Shown: positions 19,560 to 30,888, counted from the stretch's first letter. The stretch is DNA of 33,538 bases from Cudoniella acicularis (GCA_013054445.1 JAAMPI010000518.1:1-33538), one strand, 5' to 3'. The notes: generated by a model from the sequence alone, not told the origin. Program-made: numbers and translations.

Positions 19560-22254
19560 GAGGCTGGCGGCGGGTAGCTTGGATTGGCGGGGAATCAAAG
19601 CGCTGGATGTGCAGACACAGACTGTTCACAGCAGAAGTCTGATCGTGGAGTGTTTTGCAGCTTTACAGGCACTGAAGCGTGGGAAAGACGCTGCTGGGAA
19701 ATAATAATGTAGGCGCGGGGATGGATGAGTTGAAGGAGTGTCGTTGAAAGTTTATAGTCCCGGGTACGGGGAGAGGAGAGCGTAAGGTTAGAGCGCAGCG
19801 CGCCGAGAAGAGGGAGGAGAGCTGCAGAACGTGCGTGGAGTGGTGCACGGCAGGAGAACACTAGTTCCTTGTCGATAAGCCAAGGAGCTAGGGAGCTTTC
19901 CAGGCGAGTTGGAATTCATGCTCTGCAGCGACTTCCAGGTGCAGGACGGCACCCATCACGTTCAGGCCAGGTCCGTCCGTATAGCGGTGTCATGGCCGCT
20001 GTTTTTCGGGGCACCTTAGGCCAACTCCAGGCCGCGGGATTCCCCCAAGGCTTCTCCATCTTCCCCAATCATCCCTATCCGGCCCCTGAAACAAGCTCGA
20101 GGCTTGCAGATGTGCAGCACACCGGCCCTAGCTGCTGTCGAGGGGAAGGGGAATCGACGAAGTACCTTTGGTGGAAGAGCATTTCACTGGCCGTCTGACG
20201 AGCATTTGCGAGCATTTAGCTGGCAATTGGCTGCCATCTGGCATCAGCGGGCCAGCACTGCAGCAGTTCGCGGGCCGTGATCACCCATCTCACCCACCGA
20301 AAAGTCCAGCCTTCTGGCTTCTGACCGCACTCTTCTGCGGCAAAGTCGGAGGAGGTGTGTGGCTCTTGTACGGTAAGTCCGGTGCTTGGTTGTTCTGTGC
20401 CTGTTGAGTGCAGTTGCTCACGCGTGCATCCTGCAGCGCGAAGGTATTTCAAGTTTCTGCTATTTGCGGAGGAGACGCCCAATGGCCAGAGAGACGAGGC
20501 GGAAGACGACGCACCCATTCCGTACAAAAGTTGTGACGTGAGACTCGGGTCCTCCCTTAAAGACTCCTTGTGGCCATTCTCGTCAGTCTGAATGGTAATT
20601 GGAGGCCTCTCTGGCGTTCATGCTAGTTGTTGATTGCTGCACATCATGTTGAGTCTCTCCCTGCATAGAGCCTCTGTTTCTCTCAACTTGTGGCGGGCGT
20701 GTGTTGATTGTTCAGCCTATTGTCGGTTGCTGCACACCCTCTTCAGCCATCCTGGACTTCGGAAGTTTTCCTGCTGCACTCATCTGCTTCATCTTGCTTG
20801 AATATCCTTCAGATTAGCATGGTAGCAATCCGAGCCGTTTTCGGACACTGGAGAAGTATCCATTTTGCGGTCCCAAAGTTCCAGTGGTACCTGTGGCTTC
20901 TCTATATTTAGGCAGTGCCAACCGGTTCAAACGCCGAGGCGCGTCAGCCTTACCTTTGTTGCTTTTCTTTGTCCTCGTTTTGCAATAATAATATCGTGTC
21001 CATATTCTTGGTCATTTGTTTTACGTACATCCAATATGTTTCTCCTATTCTAAGTGATGGCTGCAATTCATTTACAATGGTGGCCTCTGAGGATTTGGCG
21101 AGGCTGGTGGTCATATATAGCGAGTAATAATGGCCGCTGGGAGTTGACAGCTTTGAGAATTTGGCATGGTATGGATGTTGGAAATTTGGGACCGAATCAT
21201 ATGAGGTTTTTTTATTGGGGGGTATGCTGAAACAGAGGGGTCATCTTACGACCTTCTGATTCTAGGCGATGCAATCATGTGATTGTCCTTAATTGCCACT
21301 TTCATTGCATTCATTTATCTGGCAGTTGCCGGCGAATCGATATTAGTTTCCCTTCCAAGTATGTGGTTGCCAGGGTAGGGTAGCCTAGAAGGATGAAGTG
21401 ATCCTATTGCTTGGCCTATCACATGACATTTCCATTTTTGGCTGTTCTCCTTTCCTTGAGCCGAAATATATGATTGAAGAATGCCTTCTGCATGGTCTAG
21501 ATTTTATCTAGGAGAATATGCAGAATTCTTCTGAGTATAGTATTAATCTACTGTCCATTTAGGAGTGCTTTCTATGAACTTGAGTCTAATTACCAAACGA
21601 TAGGATACATTCACGCAATTTACGGGATCTGAATGCATCAACGAGTAAGTGTCGCCAGGGGCATCGGGCATTAGATATGCAGCAAGGTAATATATTGCAA
21701 TACGGCAGCACTGCATACGTCGAGTGGAAAGAGGGGTGCATTGCCCAAATTGAGGAATTTGGGTTTGATTTGGTGGAAATTGTTGAATGAATTTCTCGTG
21801 TCTCTACGGTTAAGCTAACTGGAGAGTAAATATCAATATCACTTTGATAGCATGGAAAATACAAAAGGAGAAATATATCTGCCTTGAGCATGTCCCCTAA
21901 TTTTTACTAGATATGATTCCTAATTCTAATTTTATAATAATAAACCCCCATTTTGTAGTTTCGAATTTATTTTCAACAAATAATTTAGATGAGCTTGCGC
22001 TTTGTGGTTATTTCGGAGACAAACTTCTCGATATAATAGTGAGTGGGCTACTAGATTCGGCGCGATCTAGCGCGCTTTCGGGGGGTAAAGGCCTCAGGCC
22101 GAAGAGGATAGTCTGCGAGACCGCGGGAACAGGCCTCAATTACCCGAAGCAGTTCCGATCTCAACAATATGATCCACCTGAAAAAATGCTACTTATATCT
22201 AGTCAAATAAGGATTTTTCTTTCACAACAAGTCAAACAATCACTTGATAAGAGA
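19560..22254. other. Long gene-poor stretch between bZIP gene and tRNA-Glu
   Basis: About 2.7 kb. The first 1 kb is GC-rich and probably holds the promoter and leader of the bZIP gene. Two direct copies of GCGAGCATTT lie near 20200. From about 21100 the sequence is AT-rich. A GC-rich island at about 22060-22160 (with GCGCGATCTAGCGCGC and GGCCTCAGGCC) stands out in AT-rich surroundings. It is part of a 118-codon ATG frame (21913-22269) that overlaps the tRNA and has no recognised motif. No gene is called. Confidence 0.45.
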
Positions 22255-22340
22255 TCCGAATTGGTGTAGGGGTTAACATCGCCCGCTTTCAACCTCCATG
22301 AGGCGCCGGGCAGCCCCGGGTTCGATTCCCGGATTCGGAA
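22255..22340 (+). tRNA. tRNA-Glu (anticodon TTC) with 14-nt intron
   Basis: The acceptor stem TCCGAAT pairs with ATTCGGA, followed by discriminator A at 22340. The D stem GTGT/ACAT encloses an AGGGGTTA loop. The anticodon stem GCCCG/CGGGC encloses loop CT-TTC-A and a 14-nt intron after position 37. The T arm CCGGG-TTCGATT-CCCGG is perfect. Box A lies within the D arm and box B is GGTTCGATTCC, the internal RNA polymerase III promoter. The intron boundaries follow the canonical position and remain to be confirmed. Confidence 0.92.
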
Positions 22341-23069
22341 TATATTTTTTGACATTTTATTTTATGTTGTGCTTTTAAAAGATAGAAATTGTTGCAATCT
22401 GTATCTTTTTTTTTGGTGGTTTTCTTCCAATTTTTTGGGAGTTTGAATACGCGAGATTTTAGCACTGATCGTCAGCGTGGCAGTCTAGTCCTACGCTCCG
22501 TCCATTTAATCCGGCGGCCGATCGCGCACGCCAGGAACATCAAGAACCACAATTTCACGATATCCTCACTTTTAACTTTATTTAGCAAGATACAAGGTAA
22601 AAGAATTAATAAGAAGGAAATAGGGAGTAAATTACAATGATATAGACAAGTGCATCAAGAAAGTAAACAAATGCGATCGTTGTACGTTGTGTATGTAATA
22701 TTTGTTTGAAAATAATATAGAGAAATAACACTTCACGAAGGTTCTCTTTACCGCTTATCTGAGCTCCAACAGCTCATTTTTTCTTTGAGTAGCACCAAAA
22801 CTTATGATATCTTTGCCTCAATTAACTACAGCATAACAGCTATTGTGTTAAATCAAAAACAAACTCAATCGCAATTATAGAGCTCTGTGTGCACTTCTCA
22901 GCGGGGTGATTTCGTTGCCCGCTCCGCTCCGCCAAGGATCTCCGCTCGCTTACTCCCACTCACCAGCGATTTGGCTACGTCGCGACTTCCCATATCACAA
23001 CTCCCCGACAATCTCCATACACCTCCTTGTTCTGCAATTCATGAAGCTGAGGAGCGCACCTCACTCACC
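22341..23069. promoter_or_regulatory. tRNA 3' flank and SEC21 promoter
   Basis: About 730 bp. After the tRNA terminator comes AT-rich sequence with no coding signal. The last 150 bp before the SEC21 ATG are C/T-rich, as usual for fungal promoters and 5' leaders. No upstream gene is supported. Confidence 0.45.
22345..22350 (+). terminator. RNA polymerase III terminator (T6) of the tRNA gene
   Basis: A run of six T on the coding strand, five bases after the tRNA end, as expected for Pol III termination. Confidence 0.75.
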
Positions 23070-26014
23070 ATGAGTTACAGCAAAAAAGATGAGGACGCTG
23101 ATACCGCAATCATGCGCGTGGACAGGACGTCTGTTTTCCAAGAAGGTCCGCCTGAACCACCCTCCCCTCCAGACCCAGCTGATATTAGGAAGCACGATTG
23201 TTTAATTCCTCCCCAATACAACCTCGAAGATGTCGAGTCCTCCTTACCAAGATTGCGCTCCTTCTATACACCGGCGAGCGATTTCCCACAAACGAAGCCA
23301 CAACCCTTTTCTTCGGAATCTCGAAGCTGTTCCAGAACAAAGATACCAGTCTGCGCCAGATGGTCCACCTGATTATCAAGGAGCTTGCTCACTCGGCGGA
23401 GGATATTATTATGGTTACTAGCACAATCATGAAGGATACTGGTGGTGGCACAGACGCAATATACAGACCCAATGCCATTCGAGCTCTATGTCGGATTATT
23501 GATGTGAGATTCCATATAAATTCAGGGATACCTGAACTGACTGTGATAGGGTTCAACGGTCCAAAGTATTGAGCGAGTGATGAAGACGGCCATAGTTGAC
23601 AAGAACCCATCCGTTTCATCGGCGGCTTTGGTTTCATCATACCACCTTCTTCCAATTGCGCGGGACGTTGTTCGAAGATGGCAGAGCGAAACCCAAGAGG
23701 CGGCATCTTCGACCAAGTCGTCTGGCGGGTTCTCCCTGGGGTTTTCCTCTTCAGCAAATCAGATGCCTGTAAACAATTCGACCATGACCCAGTACCACGC
23801 AATCGGATTACTGTATCAAATGAGAATGCATGACAGAATGGCTTTGGTTAAGATGGTTCAACAATTTGGAGTAGCTGGAGCCGTCAAGAGTCCAGCAGCA
23901 ACCGTTATGCTTGTTCGATTAGCAGCACAATTGGCAGAGGAGGACCAGCAACTTCGAAAGCCTATGATGCAACTATTAGACGGTTGGCTTCGACACAAGA
24001 GCGAAATGGTTAATTTCGAGGCGGCCAAGGCGATCTGTGACATGCGAGATGTTACTGACGCCGAGGTCACTCAAGCTATTCATGTTCTTCAGCTGTTCTT
24101 GACTTCGCCTCGAGCAGTAACTAAATTTGCTGCTATCCGAATTCTCCATAACTTCGCATCTTTCAAACCTCAAGCGGTCCATTCATGCAATCCCGATATC
24201 GAACTTCTCATCTCTAATTCCAATCGTTCAATTGCGACATTTGCCATCACCACCCTTCTCAAAACCGGTAATGAAGCTAGCGTTGACCGTTTGATGAAGC
24301 AAATTTCGGGTTTCATGGCAGATATCACTGACGAATTCAAAATCACCATTGTTGAAGCCATTCGAACCCTTTGCCTCAAGTTCCCTAGCAAGCAGGCTGG
24401 TATGCTTGCATTCTTAAGCGGGATATTACGGGATGAGGGAGGATACGAATTTAAGCGTGCTGTTGTGGAGAGCATGTTCGACTTGATTAAGTTTGTACCG
24501 GACTCGAAGGAGGATGCTTTGGCACATCTTTGCGAGTTTATTGAAGACTGTGAATTCACAAAACTTGCTGTTCGCATTCTCCATCTTCTCGGCTTGGAAG
24601 GACCAAAGACATCACAACCAACCAAGTATATCCGATATATCTACAATCGTGTTGTACTTGAAAATGCGATTGTTCGAGCAGCAGCAGTGACGGCACTTGC
24701 TAAGTTCGGAGTCGGGCAGAAGGACCCAGAAGTCAAGCGTAGCGTTAGCGTACTTCTCACCAGATGTCTCGATGATGTTGATGATGAAGTCCGTGATCGC
24801 GCAGCTTTGAATTTGAGACTTATGACAGAGTCGGACGAGATGGCGGACCGATTTATCAAGAATGGTAAGATCCATATTACTTCTCTTTTTCACACCCATC
24901 TAATTCATTTACAGAAAACACGTTCGCGCTTCCATACTTTGAGCATCAATTGGTCATGTACGTTACAGCCGATGATAAATCAACTTTTGATATTCCTTTC
25001 GATATCGCGGCTATTCCAGTTGTTACCAAGGAGCAAGCGGATGCGGAAGATAGGACCAAGAAGCTCACGACTGTTACACCCACCATCAAAGCCCCTAAAG
25101 CCGGTCCCACGAAAACAGCTCCTTCCAGCACTGAAGCTGCTGCTTCTGCTTCCGCCGCTGCACAGAAATACCAGCAAGAACTTCTCCGGATACCAGAAAT
25201 GAAGCCATATGGTAGCGTCCTCAAGTCTTCGCCAGTTGTGGAATTAACAGAATCCGAGACGGAGTATGTTGTTAGTGTTGTAAAGCATATTTTCAAGGAG
25301 CACATCGTCCTTCAGTATGAAGTCAAGAATACCTTGCCAGATACTGTTTTGGAAGATGTCTCCGTCGTTGCCACTCCAGCAGAAGAGGAAGAACTCGAAG
25401 AGGACTTCATTATCCCTGCCACGAAGCTCGTTACTGACGAACCTGGTACCATCTACGTCTCATTCAAAAAGGTTAATGGTGAAGGATCGTTCCCTGCTAG
25501 CAGCTTCACCAATATTCTCAAATTCACAACCAAGGAGATTGACCCAACCACTGGGGAGCCTGAGGAGAGTGGTTACGACGATGAATACCAAGTTGAAGAC
25601 CTAGAACTCACTGGCAGTGATTATGTTGTACCAGCTTTTGCGGGCAATTTCAACCATATTTGGGAGCAGGTTGGCGCGGCAGGTGAGCAAGCTGAAGAAA
25701 CCTTGCAGCTTAGTGGTGTGAAGAGCATTGTTGGCAAGTATTTCCTAGATTCTCTCAAAATAAACGCACTAACCATACTAGATGCCACTGAACAACTCGC
25801 GAAGACTCTTTCACTACAACCTCTGGAAGGCACTGATGTACCTGTTAATACCAGTACCCACACACTCAAGCTATTTGGAAAGACGGTCTCTGGTGGAAAG
25901 GTAGTTGCCAACATCCGGATGGCATATTCGGCGAAATCTGGCGTTGCATGTAAAATCGTCGTTCGTAGCGAAGAGGAAGGAATTGCAGCTCTGGTCATGG
26001 CGTCTGTTGCTTAA
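23070..26014 (+). CDS. SEC21: Coatomer (COPI) gamma subunit
   Basis: The gamma-COP subunit of the COPI coat, which returns vesicles from Golgi to ER. Exons are 23070-23145, 23193-23503, 23550-24864, 24915-25733 and 25782-26014, giving 917 aa, the usual fungal length. It starts MSYSKKDEDADTAIMRVDRT. The adaptin-type alpha-solenoid follows (FFGISKLFQNKD, NNSTMTQYHAIGLLYQMRMH, RCLDDVDDEVRDRAALNLRL). An Ala/Ser-rich hinge near residue 600 leads to the gamma-COP appendage (VVKHIFKEHIVLQYEVKNTL, then HTLKLFGKTVSGGKVVANIR). The first intron uses an unusual GTCCGC donor. The last intron (25734-25781) is GC-AG with donor GCAAGT and branch CACTAAC; it is 48 nt long with no stop, so retention would add 16 residues. 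Identity rests on near-full-length likeness to fungal Sec21. Confidence 0.96.
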
Positions 26015-26462
26015 GAATAGCGAGGGCAAGGAGTTGAGCATACGGTGATGCATTTGATGTCTAGATAATTGGTTTTCCCAAGCCACATATATTGGCTTTT
26101 TCTGGTCTCAGAAAGGAGTCTGGGAGGTCACAAAATTCGAGCACTCTGAGAACACCAGTAATTCCCAAATCTGTGATATGGTTATGCAGATAGAGTCCCA
26201 ATTTGCCCTATAACTTTACTGATGAATTTGCCTCGCAATTCGAGGCTATGCGCTGCAAGTATTTGTGTGCTTCTGTAGGCATTGTCTCATGATCGGCCCC
26301 CTTCCCCAGAAATATCCCTGAATTTCGGCTGAATGACGTGGTTCTTGGCGTCGCGTCTTTCACAATTTACATTTCGCGACTCCAGGACCACGAGGAAGAC
26401 AACTCCTCCGCACACCACCTTTCCAGCAATCCACGACTTTCTATCGCCGTACCGCCGCAAAT
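26015..26462. promoter_or_regulatory. Intergenic: SEC21 3' flank and phosphotransferase promoter
   Basis: A 448-bp gap between two genes on the same strand. The right half is pyrimidine-rich just before the ATG. Short frames here (for example 26333-26632) are shadows of the next gene in another frame. No feature beyond promoter and 3' end is seen. Confidence 0.45.
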
Positions 26463-27895
26463 ATGGTGTACGTGCGACAAGAAAAGCTTCCCAACTTGAA
26501 GGAATACAAATATTCCGGTGTCGACCACTCATTACTCTCGAAATACGTGTTAAAGCCGTTTTACACGAACTTTGTGATAAAATGTTTTCCCATGTCGATG
26601 GCGCCGAATCTTATCACACTTACCGGCTTTAGTTTCGTGGTAGTCAATATCTTGACGCTGCTATGGTACACGCCAACGCTCGATCAAGATTGCCCACCTT
26701 GGGTTTACGCTTCGTGGGCTGTTGGACTCTTCTTGTACCAGACGTTTGACGCGGTGGATGGGACGCAAGCGTAAGTTGTCGAAGCGCATAGTACTTGGCA
26801 GACTGGCTAATATCTGTGCAGACGTAGGACTCGTCAGAGCGGGCCTTTGGGAGAGCTCTTCGATCATGGCGTTGACGCCTTGAACACATCACTAGAGGTT
26901 CTTATATTCGCTGCGTCGCAGAACTTTGGGCAGGGCTGGAAGACTGTTGCAACGCTCTTTGCTTGTATGCAATTCCACTGACTCTACTTAGACTTTTGCT
27001 AATTTTCCATAGCGCTCTTGACATTCTACGTGCAAACCTGGGACGAATACCATACGAAGACCCTGACCCTCGGCATTGTTTCTGGACCTGTTGAAGGTAT
27101 TGTGATTCTTACACTTGTGTATGCCTTCACAGCTGTCAAGGGAGGTGGTAGTTTCTGGCAGCAGGCGATGCTGCCAACTATTGGAATCCCACAACTCGCT
27201 TTCATCCCGGACTTTATTTACAACCTGCCTTTCAACGAGTGGTATATGGTTCAAGGAGGAGTTGTGTTAGTCTTAAACACAGTTCAATCGTAGGATCCCC
27301 GGAATTAATTAAATGTGGTACGCGAGGCCTGGCTGACATTTACATTCAGATCTTTTAATGTAATCAAGGCTCGCAGAGCTCGAGGAGACAAGTCTCGAGG
27401 TGCCCTCCTTGGCCTTGTACCCTTCTTCATTACATGGACCTTGATTCCCGCTTATCTCTACCTGAATCCCGAAATCCTTCACAATCATCTGGTTCCCTTT
27501 GTCTTCTTTGCTGGACTTGTCAATGCATACTCAGTTGGCCAGATGATTACCGCCCACCTCGTCAAGCTGGATTTCCCATACTACAATGTTCTAATTTTAC
27601 CCATTGCATACGGCGTATTTGACTCCCTGGGGCCATTTTTACAACAACAAATCGGTGTGGGTTGGCCTAGTGCTCTGGGTGATGGAGGATATCAAGTTGC
27701 ATACATGTTCTCTATGCTGGGAATGGCAATTGGAGTTTACGGAAGCTTTGTTGTAAGTTGCATTAGTGGTCCTTTTGAGCAATGGCTGACATGTGATAGG
27801 TTGATGTGATTGTTACGATTTGTGACTATCTCGATATTTGGTGCTTGACAATCAAGCATCCTTGGGTCGAGAAAGACGAGGCCAAAAAGGCATAA
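26463..27895 (+). CDS. CPT1: Choline/ethanolamine phosphotransferase (CDP-alcohol phosphotransferase)
   Basis: An integral ER/Golgi membrane enzyme of the Kennedy pathway. It joins CDP-choline or CDP-ethanolamine to diacylglycerol, making phosphatidylcholine or phosphatidylethanolamine. Exons are 26463-26770, 26822-26964, 27013-27289, 27350-27752 and 27800-27895, giving 408 aa (yeast Cpt1 and Ept1 are about this long). The catalytic signature DG-x2-AR-x8-G-x3-D-x3-D is complete (DGTQARRTRQ then GELFDHGVD), split by intron 1. Several hydrophobic helices follow (LVPFFITWTLIPAYLYL, GLVNAYSVGQMITAHLV). The C-terminus is KHPWVEKDEAKKA. Intron 3 donor is GTAGGA; frame and homology support it. Choline versus ethanolamine preference cannot be read from sequence, so CPT1 stands for the CPT1/EPT1 type. 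Confidence 0.93.
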
Positions 27896-28350
27896 GATGT
27901 GGTTGGTACTCTCTCTCGCGAGTATAAATACGTATATGAAATGGTACAAATATGAAGGACGGAGTTATGGCTACTGGGGATTATTTTAGGTTCATGTGGA
28001 TATTTAATATAGTAATAAATTTTTATATTGATATTACTAGAAACTAAAATATAATAATAATGATCAAATTTCTTTGATTACTCGATAAACTATTGTCTTA
28101 TTTAACTTTCTAAGGGCTTTTCTCGTCCTTAACACTTACTAACCCGACTACCCGTAACCAAGGCAGAGGCTGAGGTCAGGATTGTTACACGTTATCACCA
28201 TTGTGAAAGCTTAGCCGATAAGTATGAAAAATACATTTCTTTCCCCCAAAGCTTGACTTCCTCTACTATTCGAAGGAGGTGGTACAAGCCGAGGTATGTC
28301 GCAGTGTTCCCGGAGGGGTACATGCCTAAGACCCTCTGTCAAAACAAATG
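27896..28350. other. AT-rich intergenic stretch
   Basis: About 455 bp. It holds the 3' flank of the phosphotransferase gene and very AT-rich sequence around 28000-28080. It marks the border between housekeeping genes on the left and decaying accessory genes on the right. No coding signal was seen. Confidence 0.5.
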
Positions 28351-29396
28351 TCAGCGAGTGGATAAATGACTACGCGGACGGGGAGCATACAATAGACCCA
28401 TCAATCTCTCGGTAAGAGACGTGCAGTGTCCAAAAGTGGCCATGAACCATTCATCCAATGACCGGCATGTAGTCACCACCGTCACCAGCATCGCCATCAA
28501 GCAGCCTAACTCTTTGTATATTGCAGCTGAGGCGATGGCAACTTGGTAGCTGGCTTCTTGGAAATTGCCTCCAGGTACTTTTACTTCGATAATCGCACAA
28601 GTGAACGTTTTCGCGGCGACCGGATCGGTGAATCCAGACAACGAAAAGGAGGGTGTAACGTTCTGTCGTCACGTAGTATGCAACATCACGTGGCCGTTGG
28701 TTTTAGTTGTTAATTGAAGTGTCAAGTAAATCAGCGTAGAAGTTATGTATTGAAGTTGAGCACAAAGCTCACACATAGGAAAACTATATAGCTATATAGG
28801 TGGTGTGGTGTTCATAACTTATCTAGTTATCGATCTCGATCCGTGATCCTTTGAACTCGATAACACCCACGTGACTTAGTCACATGTAGGATCGTGACAG
28901 AGGGCGGCTGCGATTGGAAGACAAACTTGTATAGTGGGCCGATGAGTCGGTGCCCAGGATTTAATTGGAGCAGATGGTCAACCTTGACTGTAGGGATTGG
29001 TTTGTCGTTCTGTTGAGGAAGGAGATCAGAACATACGACCCTTGTGTGGGCTTCCTCATGCTTGATGAATAGGTTAGAGCTGGTTGTACCCGGCGGACCG
29101 ATAAGAACCATGCGAATTAATGGGTACCAAGCAGCTTCGTCGTAAGATCCAGCGTATAATTCCCGTGCTATATCAAACAGTTTTGAGACATGCCTGAGGA
29201 GTTTCGGCGGTGTTGTCGTTGTTTTCGAATGAGGAATCTCGGCCGTTTTGGGTTCACGGAAGGATTCGGTCGACGAGATCCTGCTGATTCGTGAAATAAT
29301 GTCGCGAGGTAGAACTGGAACTGCGGCTTCTTCTGACAATCGCCTGATTAAAGCAGAGACCGTAGGAGGCCTGCCTCAACATCTGATATCCTCCAT
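28351..29396 (-). pseudogene. PD-(D/E)XK nuclease-like gene, interrupted by a solo LTR
   Basis: A fungal PD-(D/E)XK nuclease-like protein, a large lineage-specific family often near HET and 2EXR genes. From the possible ATG at 29396 the frame reads MEDIRC, then TGA (29378-29376), then on without break: ELYAGSYDEAAWYPLIRMVL, VKVDHLLQLNPG (motif Asp) and VFQSQPPS. Here a 246-bp LTR (28899-28654) interrupts it. After the LTR the frame continues SLSGFTDPVAAKTF, then CAIIEVKVPGG (the ExK motif) and FQEASYQVAIASAAIYKEL, to a stop at 28351. Joining across the LTR and one CCCTC copy restores the frame exactly. Read as is, translation ends inside the LTR before the ExK motif. The TGA at codon 7 is a second lesion unless a different start is used. 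The family call rests on motif order. Confidence 0.72.
28654..28899. mobile_element. Solo LTR of a retrotransposon, 246 bp, with 5-bp target duplication
   Basis: The element starts TGTAACGTTC and ends GATCGTGACA on the plus strand (TG...CA). Its two ends are short inverted repeats (TGTnACGnTC). It is flanked on both sides by GAGGG (28649-28653 and 28900-28904), a perfect 5-bp target-site duplication. A TATATAGCTATATAG segment near 28785-28800 could be the LTR promoter TATA. No internal retrotransposon genes or second LTR are present, so it is a solo LTR left by recombination. Orientation and superfamily are unclear. Confidence 0.88.
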
Positions 29397-29461
29397 CCTC
29401 CTATAGTGCAACCTTCTGTTGTCTTATCTCGATTAACAAATTTGATAACTTACTTTGTGCA
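29397..29461. promoter_or_regulatory. Short divergent promoter (65 bp between ATGs)
   Basis: Only 65 bp separate the possible ATG of the minus-strand nuclease-like gene from the ATG of the plus-strand 2EXR gene. The two must share a bidirectional promoter, or one true start lies further inside. Confidence 0.4.
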
Positions 29462-30653
29462 ATGACTGCTTCGCAACATCTACAAATTGTCAACCCATGC
29501 TACTCTCGCGGCGAAGATGTTTTATTCGGTCAATTCCTAATACTCCCGGCAGAGCTCCGACTACGCATTTGGCAAGTCGCAGTAGAACAGCATCGTTTAC
29601 TAGAGGTTGAGATAGAACCTCCCTCGGACTCTGGGGATGCTCCTCCATATTCGACTATAAACGCTCTCAACAACTTGATCAGCGGCCGGAACTACTTTGC
29701 TACCGTGCAAGGCTATCAGCTGCATAGTAAGCTATTATACATAAATCGCGAGTCACGAGAAGTGGCACTCCGATTCTACCGCGTTCATATTCCATGCTAC
29801 CTCCAATCGTCCAAAGATGGGATCGAGAGGACTATAAGGGCAACCCTCTACTTCAATCCCGAATACGACTTCATACACCTCAGAGCACGGGGGCCAGAAC
29901 ACCCGTTTGTCGACTTCCTCCATGATCTCAAGGCCTATGACCCACAAGATGTTGGACTCCTCAATTTGGCCCTGGACACCAACAGCATGAACCATCTGTA
30001 TTCCTTGACGAACGTTTCCGAAGCCGCAGCAAGAGCGTCTCTCGTCGCTTTTTTTATCGCGATTGCAGCAGCTCATCTGGATAGCCCATTCTCACGCTGG
30101 GCGCGGGATCATGGGACTGTTGCAAGGTTTCCAAGGCGTCGGAGTCCAATTCAACCACTCGATGCCCGTAAAGGCTATCAGGTCGTCCTTCAACCTCTTG
30201 AGACGTGACCCAAGACCGGTCGGTCCAGAGTTAATGTGCGTTCTGACGGCAGGCTCTGATCCGCGGCAGATGCGCGTGCAATGGCGAGAGCTGCTACAGA
30301 GGTGGGAAATCCGTCAAGTGCAATCAACCAGGGAGCGGGTCTTTTTCGCCTACGATCCTCTCTCCTACGAGCAGCAGGTCTATGATATCAGGACAGCGAA
30401 TAAATTCTTGAAGGAGGAAGAAGCGAAGTGGCTAGAGGCCCAACAGCAATGGAAGGGGGTAGTCAGGAAACACGCAGGAAAGGTACCAATTGAGGGCCCG
30501 GGGAAGCTTGCGAAAGCTGTGAGACCAGCTATTGGGTTCTGGTTATTTCCTGCTGAGGCGCTTGGAGGCCTTGATGAAGATATATCGGGGATGAAGAAGG
30601 TGTTTGATATGACGGGCCACTGGCCGGAGTTGGCGTTGTCGTGTCTTTCTTAG
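29462..30653 (+). CDS. 2EXR-domain protein, +1 frameshift in a T7 tract
   Basis: A fungal-specific 2EXR domain protein, a family named for its repeated E-x-R-type motif and of unknown biochemical role. It starts at ATG 29462. The domain opens FGQFLILPAELRLRIWQ, then KLLYINRESREVALRFY and ATLYFNPEYDFIHLR. After RASLVAF the frame breaks. Seven T at 30049-30055 put the rest, beginning LSRLQQLIWIAHSHAGRGIM, in the next frame. That frame runs on through RSSFNLLRRDPRP and MRVQWRELLQRW to the stop at 30653. With six T the gene would encode 396 aa in one exon. As written, the first frame ends at 30208 (248 aa). The change may be a homopolymer sequencing error or a true mutation. The gene is divergent from a broken nuclease-like gene and faces a dead 2EXR paralogue. 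Confidence 0.8.
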
Positions 30654-30888
30654 CTTTGTAGGTTGTATAGCAGAATGTCTGATAAGACGCTAGTAGAAAA
30701 GAAACAAGACACAATGATTTATTCCGCTTCCGCTTTTCATTCTGACTTGAATTAGGAGTGTAGGGAACCTGCTGGTATCTGGAAGAGAAGAGAGAAATGT
30801 GATTGTACTTGTAGTGTAAGGAAGGAGGACGAAGAACAATCCTTCTTCAAGCTCATCGCTGCTAGTGAAAGCTAATCCAGGTGTATCA

